A stretch of DNA of 64,000 nt from assembly GCA_013178225.1 (NCBI GenBank), contig JABLXE010000008.1:1-64000 (forward strand). Direction: 5' to 3'. The DNA is from Methanotrichaceae archaeon. Lineage in GTDB: Archaea; Halobacteriota; Methanosarcinia; Methanotrichales; Methanotrichaceae. The notes beneath the pieces are model-generated. The model was not told the origin of the DNA and did not search any database. It saw only the letters and a list, made by a program, of their open reading frames with translations. Made by a program: the position numbers and the translations under genes. Of the stretch, positions 1 to 7,918 are shown one piece after another; positions within the stretch are counted from its first letter, which is position 1; each line of letters opens with the position of its first letter.

Positions 1-27
1 TTTGCCCATTCTTCCATGTATGGTTTA

Positions 28-112
28 TTAGGGTATACATGAATTTATGGTTTTCGATTCTAAGGAGATTATGATAGCGATATTCAAAGAAGAAGATGAT
101 ATTATACCCTAA
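28..112. repeat. 10-bp inverted repeat flanking a short AT-rich segment
   Basis: TTAGGGTATA at 28-37 is mirrored by TATACCCTAA at 103-112. The enclosed segment is AT-rich, unlike the gene that follows, and lies just upstream of the point where the DUF362 reading frame is lost (about 119-125). This could be the end of a small inserted element that removed the 5' part of that gene. Only the repeat itself is seen; the insertion is inference. Confidence 0.3.
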
Positions 113-125
113 ATTGCGGAGTTAA

Positions 126-1073
126 GGTTTCGTAAGTCCCATTCTTCTGCGCCCCGTTGCGGACAGGATAAAGGAGATGGGCGGCCGTCCCTTTCTCACC
201 GACACCAATACCCTTTACGGCGGGGGAAGGTCAAACGCGGTAGACCATCTGACTACAGCAGCTATGCACGGCTTCAGCCAGCTGGTCACCGGCTGTCCGG
301 CAATCATCGCCGACGGCCTGAGAAGCGAAAATTTCTGCGAGGTGGAGATCGGCCAAAAGCGCTTTCACAGGGTGAAGATCGCTTCTGAGATCGCCCACGC
401 AGACAGCATGATCGTTGTATCTCACTTCAAGGGACACCTGCCCTTTGGCTTTGGCGGGGCAATAAAGAACCTGGGCATGGGCTGTGCTCCGGCGGCAGGA
501 AAGTCGGAGCAGCACTCGGCCAAAGCGGTGATGCTCAACAGAGAGCTGTGCATAGGCTGTAAGAGCTGCGAGAAGAGCTGTCCGGCCTCAGCCATCCGGG
601 TGGAGGAGAGGATCGCCTCCATAGACTATCAGCTCTGCCGTGGATGCGGCGAATGCCTGCGGACCTGTCCGGTTCACGCCCTGGATTTCGACTGGCTGGT
701 CGAGGCCAGGCCCCTGGTGGAGAGGATGGTCGAGTATGCTCTGGGCGCGGTGAAGGGCAAAGAGGACAGGACCGGATTTTTCAATTTTCTGACCAATATC
801 ACACCGGATTGCGATTGTGTGCCCTGGAGCGATGCGCCCATAGTTCCCGATATTGGAATCCTGGCGTCGCTTGATCCCGTGGCGCTGGACCAGGCCTCTT
901 TCGATCTGGTAAACCGGCAGACGGGAATTCGCGGCTCCATGCTCGAGAAGAACTTTCATCCCGGTGAAGACAAATTCAGGGGACTGTGGGAGAACACAGA
1001 AGGGCTGTACCAGATCGAGTATGCAGAAACTATCGGCCTGGGAAGCAGCCGATACAAGCTGGTGGAAGTGTAA
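126..1073 (+). pseudogene. DUF362 / double [4Fe-4S] ferredoxin protein, 5'-truncated
   Basis: The protein is a DUF362 domain carrying a two-cluster ferredoxin insert, with motifs CIGCKSCEKSC and CRGCGECLRTC about residues 121-160 of the longest ATG-initiated frame (start 177). Family members are normally some 60-70 residues longer at the N terminus. Family-like sequence continues upstream of the ATG at 177 (FVSPILLRPVADRIKE), in a frame that is open only back to 126 and has no start codon; a stop lies at 123-125. One surplus base near 125 would extend the match by two more residues (EL). The true 5' end is therefore missing or broken. DUF362 proteins are probably iron-sulfur proteins of electron transfer, but their role is not established. 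The ATG at 177 could still give a shortened product. Confidence 0.7.
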
Positions 1074-1239
1074 GAAGAGCTGGCAAAAGGTGAGTCAGGA
1101 TAGGCCAGCCCCGGGTTCACTATCAGAAGGAGATGCCGTGCAAGCTTTTATCAAACTGCGCCCGGTGGGAGAGGAGGCGGGCAGTTGATGCCGCCCGAAC
1201 ACTTTTGAACTGACTAACGGACCTGAAAGGAGTAATGAC

Positions 1240-1812
1240 ATGAAGGTAGTCGCATTCAACGGGAGCCCGAGAAGAGAAGGCAATACTTCTGTACTTCTGG
1301 GCCATGTCCTGGACGAACTGGATAAAGAGGGCATAGAGACGGAGATGATTCATCTGACCGGTCCAATCCGGGGCTGCATTGCCTGCTACAAATGTTTTGA
1401 GAAGAAGGACGGCAGGTGCGCCTTGAAGGAAGATATGGTCAACAGCTACATCGACAAAATGGTCAGAGCTGATGGAATCATCCTTGGGTCCCCCACTTAC
1501 TTTGCGGACCTATCACCAGAACTAAAAGCCCTTATCGACCGGGCCGGCTTCGTGGCCAAGGCTAACGGAGATATGTTTGCACATAAAGTGGGTGCGGCCG
1601 TAGTTGCGGTCCGGAGAGCCGGAGCCATTCACGTCTTCGATTCGATCAACCACTTCTTCCTGATCAGCCAGATGGTGATTCCGGGCTCCAGCTACTGGAA
1701 CATTGGCATGGGGCTGGAGGAGAAGGATGTGGAAAACGACCCCGAAGGATTGAAGACCATGAAAGTTCTGGGGCAGAATATGGCCTGGTTGATGAAGAAA
1801 ATTAGTGAGTGA
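1240..1812 (+). CDS. Iron-sulfur flavoprotein (Isf-like, flavodoxin fold)
   Basis: This 190-residue protein has the flavodoxin/NADPH-dependent FMN reductase fold. The N-terminal phosphate-binding loop reads NGSPRREGNT, and a compact cysteine motif CIACYKCFEKKDGRC (C-x2-C-x2-C-x7-C) follows at about residues 47-61. That motif is the one that binds the [4Fe-4S] cluster in Methanosarcina thermophila Isf, and GSPTYFADL is the second flavin-contact loop. Isf proteins pass electrons from ferredoxin to an acceptor, with proposed roles in oxygen or peroxide defence in acetate-grown methanogens. A good ribosome site (AAAGGAG) stands seven bases before the ATG. The gene is monocistronic and followed by a T-run. 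Confidence 0.88.
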   Translation: MKVVAFNGSPRREGNTSVLLGHVLDELDKEGIETEMIHLTGPIRGCIACYKCFEKKDGRCALKEDMVNSYIDKMVRADGIILGSPTYFADLSPELKALIDRAGFVAKANGDMFAHKVGAAVVAVRRAGAIHVFDSINHFFLISQMVIPGSSYWNIGMGLEEKDVENDPEGLKTMKVLGQNMAWLMKKISE

Positions 1813-1906
1813 GATAATAAACAAAAATATAAACAAAAATATTTCTCAGACATAACGAGCTGCGAGAAGCCCGGTTGGCGCTAAATTGGGCACAGCTGGT
1901 TATCTG

Positions 1907-1915
1907 TTTTTTTTT
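1907..1915 (+). terminator. Oligo-T archaeal terminator after isf
   Basis: Nine consecutive T residues follow the flavoprotein gene by about 95 bp. Intrinsic archaeal termination needs only a T-rich tract in the non-template strand. No stem-loop is needed or seen. Confidence 0.45.
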
Positions 1916-2009
1916 GCGCTAACGATTCAATGGATTAGCGATTGATAAATGCTCACCAGAAATCTTTAAACATTTCTCCGTCCAAAATAAGTGTTGAGGT
2001 TCCCAGTTT

Positions 2010-2258
2010 ATGAACACAAGACTTTTCGCGACAAACGCGCTGATGCTTATTGTATTGATATTGCAGCTATCGATCGGGATAGTGATTTGGCTGATCAACC
2101 ACGGACGATTCGAGGCTTCATTGGTCACATGGACAAACATGCACGCAATCAATGGAATCATTTTCACAGTGCTGGTGGCAGCACACCTCTACATGAATAG
2201 GAGATGGATATCGCTGCAGCTTTCCGGGCCCAAGAAGCATCAAGATAGCACCGAATAG
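2010..2258 (+). CDS. Small DUF4405-type membrane protein, possible cytochrome b
   Basis: The 82-residue protein has two predicted membrane helices (about residues 8-29 and 45-62). The second helix is bracketed by histidines in the arrangement H-x13-H (MHAING...AAHLY), as in DUF4405 and small cytochrome b-like proteins, where the histidines are candidate haem ligands. A GAGGT ribosome site lies 9 bases before the ATG. No partner gene is adjacent. A similar protein with the same histidine spacing is at 3746-4063. Haem binding is inferred, not shown. Confidence 0.65.
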   Translation: MNTRLFATNALMLIVLILQLSIGIVIWLINHGRFEASLVTWTNMHAINGIIFTVLVAAHLYMNRRWISLQLSGPKKHQDSTE

Positions 2259-2674
2259 GGCCTGGCCGGTGAAATTCCGGAAGGTGGTGGCCAAAATTCA
2301 TCTCTTCCGGCAAAATATAAAAGTTAGCGAGTTTAGGGCCATCGCCAGAGCACAGGATCTGCATCAAAATCATGCGCACTTTAACTCGACCGGACCCTGG
2401 CCCAACCTCACCGAACGGATGGCCCGGTCCAGCCAAGGGTCCAGCTAAGATTGGCAAGACGCCCGTGATTCGTGGTGATGAGATCTTCTCGCGTCGGTGC
2501 TCATATAGAGAATTCCTGGAGTCACAATTATTTGACACAATTGACGCAGACTCGCAGGTCCAAGCGTGAACACGCAACCAAGCTGGAAATGCCAAATCAG
2601 GAGAGCATTAAAGCGCCGAATGATCTTATGGCTCTTCGCTGAATTGTGTGGGTGAGGCCCTCAAAGATTACAGC

Positions 2675-2745
2675 CTCTGTGCCTCTGCGTCTCTGTGGTT
2701 GGGCTAGAGCATCGCGGTTGACCGCAGAGACGCGGAGACACAGAG
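2675..2745. repeat. 71-bp hairpin-forming repeat (purine/pyrimidine arms)
   Basis: The arms at 2675-2700 and 2720-2745 are imperfect reverse complements (about 22 of 26 positions match) and contain repeated CTCTG / CAGAG units around a 19-nt loop. Sequences of this CTCTGTG...CACAGAG type occur as dispersed hairpin repeats in many prokaryotic genomes. It lies in the 830-bp gene-free region 2259-3089, in which I see no other coding feature besides the promoter at 3001-3031. Confidence 0.6.
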
Positions 2746-3000
2746 AATAATTTGATTCAAGTTCACCCATACTTAATAGCGAGGAGCCGATCTTATGTTC
2801 GCAGAAAAAGACCATCAACACCGCCCGCCCCTCTGCCGAAATAGCGCTCTACCAGACTTAATCGATATAGTACCGATAGGGCCCGCAAACAGGACCGGGA
2901 TGCAAGATTAGAACCATATTATGGGTTTTCATCAAGAAAAGAACGATTTTAGCTGTTCCTGAGCTTCTCAGGCTTTTTTCATTCAACATTACAAAGAAGT

Positions 3001-3031
3001 TCGTTCGCTACTGGTTTTTTATATCGTTCGC
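3001..3031 (+). promoter_or_regulatory. Promoter block of the exported protein at 3090
   Basis: TTCGTTC at 3001-3007 and TTTTATATCGTTCG at 3018-3031 recur with exactly the same spacing at 4440-4470, upstream of another exported-protein gene. The TTTTATAT core is a plausible TATA box, placed 59-72 bp before the ATG. Confidence 0.5.
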
Positions 3032-3089
3032 AGCATACCTGGATGTGAGCGAAAAAGAAGCTCGGGAATCAAATCCCAGTGAGGTTTTA

Positions 3090-3662
3090 ATGAAGAATCT
3101 GAAACTTATGGCCCTGCTCTGTCTGACGGTCGCCGCATCGGCCGTCTCCCTTGCGGCAGGCGAAACATTGGATCTCGGAGATGCTCGAATTTCCCTGGAT
3201 CTGGACGGCCTGGGATCTTATAACGTGGAAGTGGGAAGCCCCACTTCGCTGGATCATGATTATGATCCCAGGAACTCTGACTTCCAGTACACCATTTTCC
3301 CGGCCAGCATAACCTTTGACGGCGCATCAGGCCAAATCCAGATCGAGGTTCATCAGATGAGCACCTCTCAGCCACTCGATACGCCAATCTCCGATAAGGA
3401 CACGTCAACCGGCCTGGAGCACTGCATAAGCGAGGCCGACATGATGCCTCGCAGGTCTCAGGTCCAGATGGAGCCTTATTCAATCGACGGCCAGGACGGC
3501 ACACTGGCTACAGTCGGCCAGGGTGACGACCAGATGTACATCGTAGCCTACAGCCCCGATCAGAATGGAGGATCAGGCGCTACTGTATGCGTAATCGGAT
3601 CCGATCTGCCCTGGGAGGCCACAGAGAAGATCTTCGACTCAGTTGAGGTGCAAAAAGCCTAG
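3090..3662 (+). CDS. Exported protein of unknown function
   Basis: I do not recognise a family. The ATG at 3090 is preferred over an upstream in-frame start because it is preceded by GAGG and begins directly with a signal peptide (MKNLKLMALLCLTVAASAVSLAAG). The mature part, about 165 residues, is acidic and beta-rich, with two cysteines (HCISEAD and VCVIGS) that could form a disulfide. It shares its promoter block with the gene at 4542, so the two are likely co-regulated. A T-rich tract just after the stop (3668-3684) may terminate transcription. Confidence 0.75.
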   Translation: MKNLKLMALLCLTVAASAVSLAAGETLDLGDARISLDLDGLGSYNVEVGSPTSLDHDYDPRNSDFQYTIFPASITFDGASGQIQIEVHQMSTSQPLDTPISDKDTSTGLEHCISEADMMPRRSQVQMEPYSIDGQDGTLATVGQGDDQMYIVAYSPDQNGGSGATVCVIGSDLPWEATEKIFDSVEVQKA

Positions 3663-3745
3663 ATGCTGCTTCGTTTTTCTTTTTTCACTTTCAAATTGCA
3701 TAATAAATGGAGCAGCCATCTGCAGAACCGTCTGGATCAAGAACC

Positions 3746-4063
3746 ATGAATAGGAATATCAATCGCTACTTGCTGAAGATCAACAGGATCAGCGCCTGGG
3801 TGCTGCTGGCTCTCATGGTCCTCTTCTTCATCTCGGGATACGCCTGGGCAGAGAGGATCTTCATGTCTGTACAGCAGGCTCGGTGGATACACACCCAGCT
3901 GGACGTCTACCTGGCCGCCATCTTCCTGGTTCATGCCTTAATCAGCACGAAGTTCGCGCTGAAGCGGTGGAAGGTGCGCCATGATGCAGCCGTCAACGTC
4001 TCACTGCTGCTGATCGGCGTGGCGGCCTTCGCATCGGTAATCGGCATAAAATGCCTCTGCTGA
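3746..4063 (+). CDS. Small DUF4405-type membrane protein, paralogue of 2010
   Basis: The 105-residue product has three predicted helices (about 10-30, 47-63 and 76-98). The middle one carries the H-x13-H pair (HTQLDVYLAAIFLVH), with the same spacing as the protein at 2010-2258, so a b-type haem between the helices is possible. The ATG at 3746 is preferred to the one 39 bases upstream because family members begin close to the first helix with a MNRN-like sequence. The C terminus KCLC has two cysteines. Function unknown. Confidence 0.65.
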   Translation: MNRNINRYLLKINRISAWVLLALMVLFFISGYAWAERIFMSVQQARWIHTQLDVYLAAIFLVHALISTKFALKRWKVRHDAAVNVSLLLIGVAAFASVIGIKCLC

Positions 4064-4439
4064 GGCCTGAGGCCGCCCTCGCCTTGCGGCTCCGTTCTCT
4101 CTTTTCCCATTTCCTTTTTCCTTTTCCTTTTCCCTTCATCCATTCGAATCACAGATTCTGATCTAAGGTCTGATTTTTCGGTCTCGTTCTCCGGCCTTTG
4201 GCGCATGCGGATTATGGAACGAAGCTTCAGCCTTGGTCTATGCCTCGGCGATGGCCTATGGTGACATATCAGCTCCCATCAACCCCCGCGCGATTACGCC
4301 TTCCCAATTCGCTGGCGCGATATTCTCGATTCTGGTAAATCTCGCAATCATTGAGTTTAATCCCAAACGGAACCATTAGGAACGTTTAAATCACTTTTTC
4401 GGCAAATATCCGGCGATTGACTCGCCGCCCTCTTCGCCG
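4064..4439. other. Gene-free stretch with pyrimidine-rich tract
   Basis: No convincing coding sequence. Positions 4094-4140 are almost pure C/T on the + strand and may end transcription of the upstream gene. The rest has no clear feature up to the promoter at 4440. Confidence 0.5.
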
Positions 4440-4470
4440 TTCGTTCTGCTGCATTATTTTATATCGTTCG
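4440..4470 (+). promoter_or_regulatory. Promoter block shared with 3001-3031
   Basis: TTCGTTC at 4440-4446 and TTTTATATCGTTCG at 4457-4470 repeat the block found upstream of 3090 with identical 17-bp phasing. The TATA-like core is 72-85 bp before the ATG at 4542. Confidence 0.5.
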
Positions 4471-4541
4471 ATGCAAAGGTGGGCATGTAACGCTGCTCAG
4501 ACCACAGCCTGAATGGTGGTTGCTGAGCGGAGGATCTGAAA

Positions 4542-4997
4542 ATGAAAAATCCAAGTCGTTCAAGGTGGAATTGCATGCTGTCCGGCCGGTCTCTTCTGAA
4601 GGGCGGGCTGGTTTTGTCGCTATTGGCAGTGCTCTTCACGCCGCAGGTGCTGGCCTCGACCGGGGCAAGCTCGATGGCGGCGAGTTCGAGCTTCGATATG
4701 AGCGGCACCATCACCGAAGTCCTGAACCCAACGACCATTCTCGTGGGCAAGGAGAAGGTCACCCTTGAGGGTGTCGATACGTCTGACCTCAACTCGGCCA
4801 GCTACACCTACCTGATGATGGATCTGAACGGGTGGCTGCTGGGAAAAGATGTGCTGGTCAAGGGCAATCGGGCCTATTTCGATCTCAACGGCGCGTACAA
4901 CTCCGTCAGCATAAACGAAATGATTCAGAAGGAGGTCGACGATCTTTGGGACGAGCAGTACTATCACACCTGTTTCCGGAAATTAGCTGATTTATAA
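4542..4997 (+). CDS. Exported small protein, SNase/OB-like fold possible
   Basis: The 151-residue protein has a basic N terminus and signal segment (LLKGGLVLSLLAVLFTPQVLA). Residues about 52-130 (GTITEVLNPTTILVGKEKVTLEGVDT...GKDVLVKG) resemble the OB-fold core of staphylococcal nuclease-like domains, but the catalytic Arg/Glu residues are not evident, so it is probably a binding module. GGAGGAT seven bases before the ATG fixes the start. The fold assignment is tentative; the export signal is clear. Confidence 0.7.
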   Translation: MKNPSRSRWNCMLSGRSLLKGGLVLSLLAVLFTPQVLASTGASSMAASSSFDMSGTITEVLNPTTILVGKEKVTLEGVDTSDLNSASYTYLMMDLNGWLLGKDVLVKGNRAYFDLNGAYNSVSINEMIQKEVDDLWDEQYYHTCFRKLADL

Positions 4998-5072
4998 TTA
5001 TATTTTTATTTTGATGCAACGGACAAAAGTATTTATCGATTCGAATTGGTTTGCGATTGGGAGGGACCGGGA

Positions 5073-5579
5073 TTGAAAGCTGCACTCGCAGGGCTGGTCT
5101 TGCTGTTTGTATTCGTTTCCGCGCATTTGTGCGATGCCCAGAGCACCAGCCAGCCGCAGAGCGTGGGCGGAGAGTTCGGCGCTGATTGGATAAGCGCCTT
5201 TAAGGCCCAGAATCCGCAGACATCCAATCAAAACCTGCAGAACGATCTCTGGTCCTGGGGCGGCTCTCCTAAGGGAAGCACGGTCGTCAACGAAGCGCTG
5301 GTTCCTGACCCCTACTACGTTTGGAAGTCGCTCAACTACAGCCAGGGGTGGCTGGGGCAGGTCTACACCGATCCCAACACCGGATATCCGGTCTATTCGT
5401 ACATCGATCCCTACATCGGCATGCAGATCTCTTTCTATATGGACCCCAACACCGGAAAGCCGGTCTACCTGAACGGGTTTTCGCCGTTTGAGTATCCCTT
5501 TTATGGCGGAGCTTATCCCTACTATTATTCATCCGGATATCGGTCGAGCAAGTATGCGCTGGCGCCGATAGTTGCGTAA
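5073..5579 (+). CDS. Exported Tyr/Pro-rich protein of unknown function
   Basis: The start chosen is TTG at 5073, with GGGAGGG eight bases upstream; it opens straight into a signal peptide (LKAALAGLVLLFVFVSAHLCDA). The mature part of about 145 residues holds two copies of a short unit, YTDPNTGYPVYSYIDP and YMDPNTGKPVYLNGF, each with DPNTG-PVY, and ends in a tyrosine/glycine-rich tail. This suggests a surface or matrix protein rather than an enzyme. No family recognised. Confidence 0.7.
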   Translation: MKAALAGLVLLFVFVSAHLCDAQSTSQPQSVGGEFGADWISAFKAQNPQTSNQNLQNDLWSWGGSPKGSTVVNEALVPDPYYVWKSLNYSQGWLGQVYTDPNTGYPVYSYIDPYIGMQISFYMDPNTGKPVYLNGFSPFEYPFYGGAYPYYYSSGYRSSKYALAPIVA

Positions 5580-5762
5580 CAAAAATTGATGGGCGGGCAT
5601 AGAAAAGCATAAGAGAGAGGTTTCGGTCTCCGAAATAGAAATAAGTCTCAGCTCAAGCGAAATTGTTAAAGATAGCTTTTTCTGGCTTAGCTGGAGGTTT
5701 TTCTCCTTTAAGGATGTAGATTCCTAAATATGATAAGTCAATTTGTTAGGTTATGGACCATA

Positions 5763-7120
5763 CTAGCTATTTAATTTATTCTTTTCCAATTCGATTCGTT
5801 TTATATTTTTAGAAAAATTATCCATGGACATCTTCATGAGAATATTTCTGGTTGGTTTGTCCCATTTTTCTAGCCCTTTCGCAGAGAAATACAATGCCAT
5901 ATTATCTATATCAGCAAAAGTATTCTGACATAATTGATAATAATCGCTGCAATCTACTGGTGGTAAAGGAATGTTACAAGCTTCACTATATAAATTTCTT
6001 ATTTTGGGCTCTGCCTCATGCATTACCAGCAAAAAGTCATCCTCAGAAGTAACTCCATTCATATATTTATTGAAATTTTCTATGCAAAACTTCGCTAAAT
6101 CAACCATATCCGATAGAATAGGATCAATAGCCCTAAGCAGGCATTCTTTTATTGCCGTCATTGAATCCATAAGAATTTTTGTTGATTTATAACAGTCATT
6201 CCAAAGAATATCAATATCATCATATTTATCATTTCCATTTAATGGTTGAGGAAGGACTATATCTCTTTTTGAGTGATCCATCCAACAAGATTGACATAGC
6301 CAATTAGTATTTTTAACATCTTCTAAATCACAAGCGATAAATAACCATACAACATGAGCTTTGGAATACCCCATCTTGCCTTTGTTTGCTCATTGCGATA
6401 ATAATTACTGTTCTTCAGTTTCCCTGTTGCGTCCTTGATCATTTCTTTTTTAACATCTTTAGTATAATGAGCATCAAGAAGAATGATCCCGCTATATCGC
6501 TTTGCTCCACCAATACTCAGATCTCTCTGTTTGATAATGGTAAAGCGGGCTCTTTCTCTGACATTTAACTCGATCTTAACGCCATCGTCAAGACTATGGC
6601 CATTCCTGCAACAGCCTTTCTCGTCAAAGGGTATTCCATCTTTAGGGCAGATTATCTCATAACCGATAAGCAACCGAGCTAAATCGTGAGCATCTATTAT
6701 TGTATAATTGACTTTTGCATCAATTGCTGCTTGAATAAAGTCTCTTTGTGCGTCGTCTTGTATATCCCCCACAGCAATTAGGATCATCAAATTCAATCCC
6801 GCTATTTGCCTTACTTTTGCAAATTGATGTGTAACAATTTTGCTGGTTACTTTATCAAAACTTCTTCCCTTTAAAATGAATGCCGCTAGCTGCTTTTCGT
6901 TCCTCACGTGTACATGGGTCGTGATGATATCTGCTATTTCAGTCGGTCCATGTGGTGTATTATTTGGATCGTATATAATGTTTCTAATAAATGGTTCTAG
7001 TTCGGATTTCTCGTCGAGGCCACGGATATTAGATATTATCTCTTGAGTAATTGCACTATCCGGAATTCCTCTAATTCCAGAAAACTCATCAATTTCATGA
7101 ATTTTAATAAGCTTTGCCAT
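5763..7120 (-). pseudogene. Nuclease-like protein of an AT-rich islet, frameshifted
   Basis: Two overlapping frames (6323-7120 and 5763-6374) read as one protein of about 450 residues if a single-base shift near 6350-6365 is allowed: ...KARWGIPK continues as AHVVWLFIACDLEDV. The first part contains HGPTEIADI followed by AAFILKG and then a conserved-looking alpha/beta stretch, an arrangement compatible with a PD-(D/E)XK restriction-type nuclease (E, D and K available). Cysteine pairs (ICPKDG, GCCRNGH, LCQSC) suggest a metal site. The start is sound: AAGGAGCTTCG before ATG, with a TATA box at about 7160-7170. Composition is much more AT-rich than the neighbours, which points to recent acquisition. 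The nuclease role is inference. Confidence 0.6.
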
Positions 7121-7218
7121 CGAAGCTCCTTAAATCAAAAACAATGGTTACAAAAATGTGATATAAATTTTATGCAGGCCTAATCACTAATGGTCACCAA
7201 ATTGCTTCAAAAGATTGG

Positions 7219-7911
7219 TTACGGATGCTGTCTCACAAACAGCTCTCCGAAGATCTCCTCCTGCTCCAGCCACACCTGCTTTCGCTGAGCCATGAACAGC
7301 AGCGAGACGTAGTCCATAACCTGCTCCTCCGGCTGGAGGTTGATCTCCCGGAAAGTGACCCGCTTCTTCTCTGTGAACATGTCGTCCAGGAAGGGCCCCA
7401 GGGCCCGTATTCGGTCCTCGATTCCCTCCTCGTGGGACAGGTCCAGGGCCTTCTCTTCCGGAGCGGGCCACCGCTCCCGCATGGCCTTTCTCCTGCCGAC
7501 CATCTCCGCCTTCTTGAGCTCAGTTATCAGCTCATCGAGGGTCACCGGCCGCTTGGAGTGCCTCCTCACCGGCGGACGAGGAAGGCTCTCTGCCGTGAAG
7601 ACCTCTTCCTCCTCCTCGACCAGATCGGGCTCCGGCTCCTCTGGAGGCTCCTCCTCGCCCATGTTCTCCATGGAGTCGGACTTCATGCGCAAAAGGATGC
7701 TTGCGTAAAGAAGGGTTCTGGCCGGTATCCGCAGGTCTCGTCTCTCCAGGGAGTCGATGTAATGCAGGAACTTCTCTGTAGTGCGGGCGATATCGATATC
7801 CCAGGGGTCGATGTCTCCCTTCCGGGCCAGCTCCACCAGCACCTCCGCCGGCTCGCCGAGCATCTCGGGGCTGGATTCGGATTCCGTCTCCAAGGTAGCC
7901 TCTTCAGTCAC
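7219..7911 (-). CDS. scpA: Segregation and condensation protein A (kleisin)
   Basis: This 230-residue kleisin bridges SMC heads in the chromosome condensation complex. The N-terminal SMC-neck binding part is recognisable (EVLVELARKGDIDPWDIDIARTTEKFL), followed by LRIPARTLLYASILLRMKS, an acidic linker at about 90-115, and a C-terminal winged-helix segment (VTFREINLQPEEQVMDYVSLLFMAQRKQVWLEQEEIFGELFV). Translation starts at GTG 7911; its GAGGT ribosome site overlaps the stop of smc, 7 bp away, so the two are co-transcribed and probably coupled. No ScpB gene is seen next to it. Confidence 0.93.
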   Translation of the reverse strand: MTEEATLETESESSPEMLGEPAEVLVELARKGDIDPWDIDIARTTEKFLHYIDSLERRDLRIPARTLLYASILLRMKSDSMENMGEEEPPEEPEPDLVEEEEEVFTAESLPRPPVRRHSKRPVTLDELITELKKAEMVGRRKAMRERWPAPEEKALDLSHEEGIEDRIRALGPFLDDMFTEKKRVTFREINLQPEEQVMDYVSLLFMAQRKQVWLEQEEIFGELFVRQHP

Positions 7912-7918
7912 TTTAACC

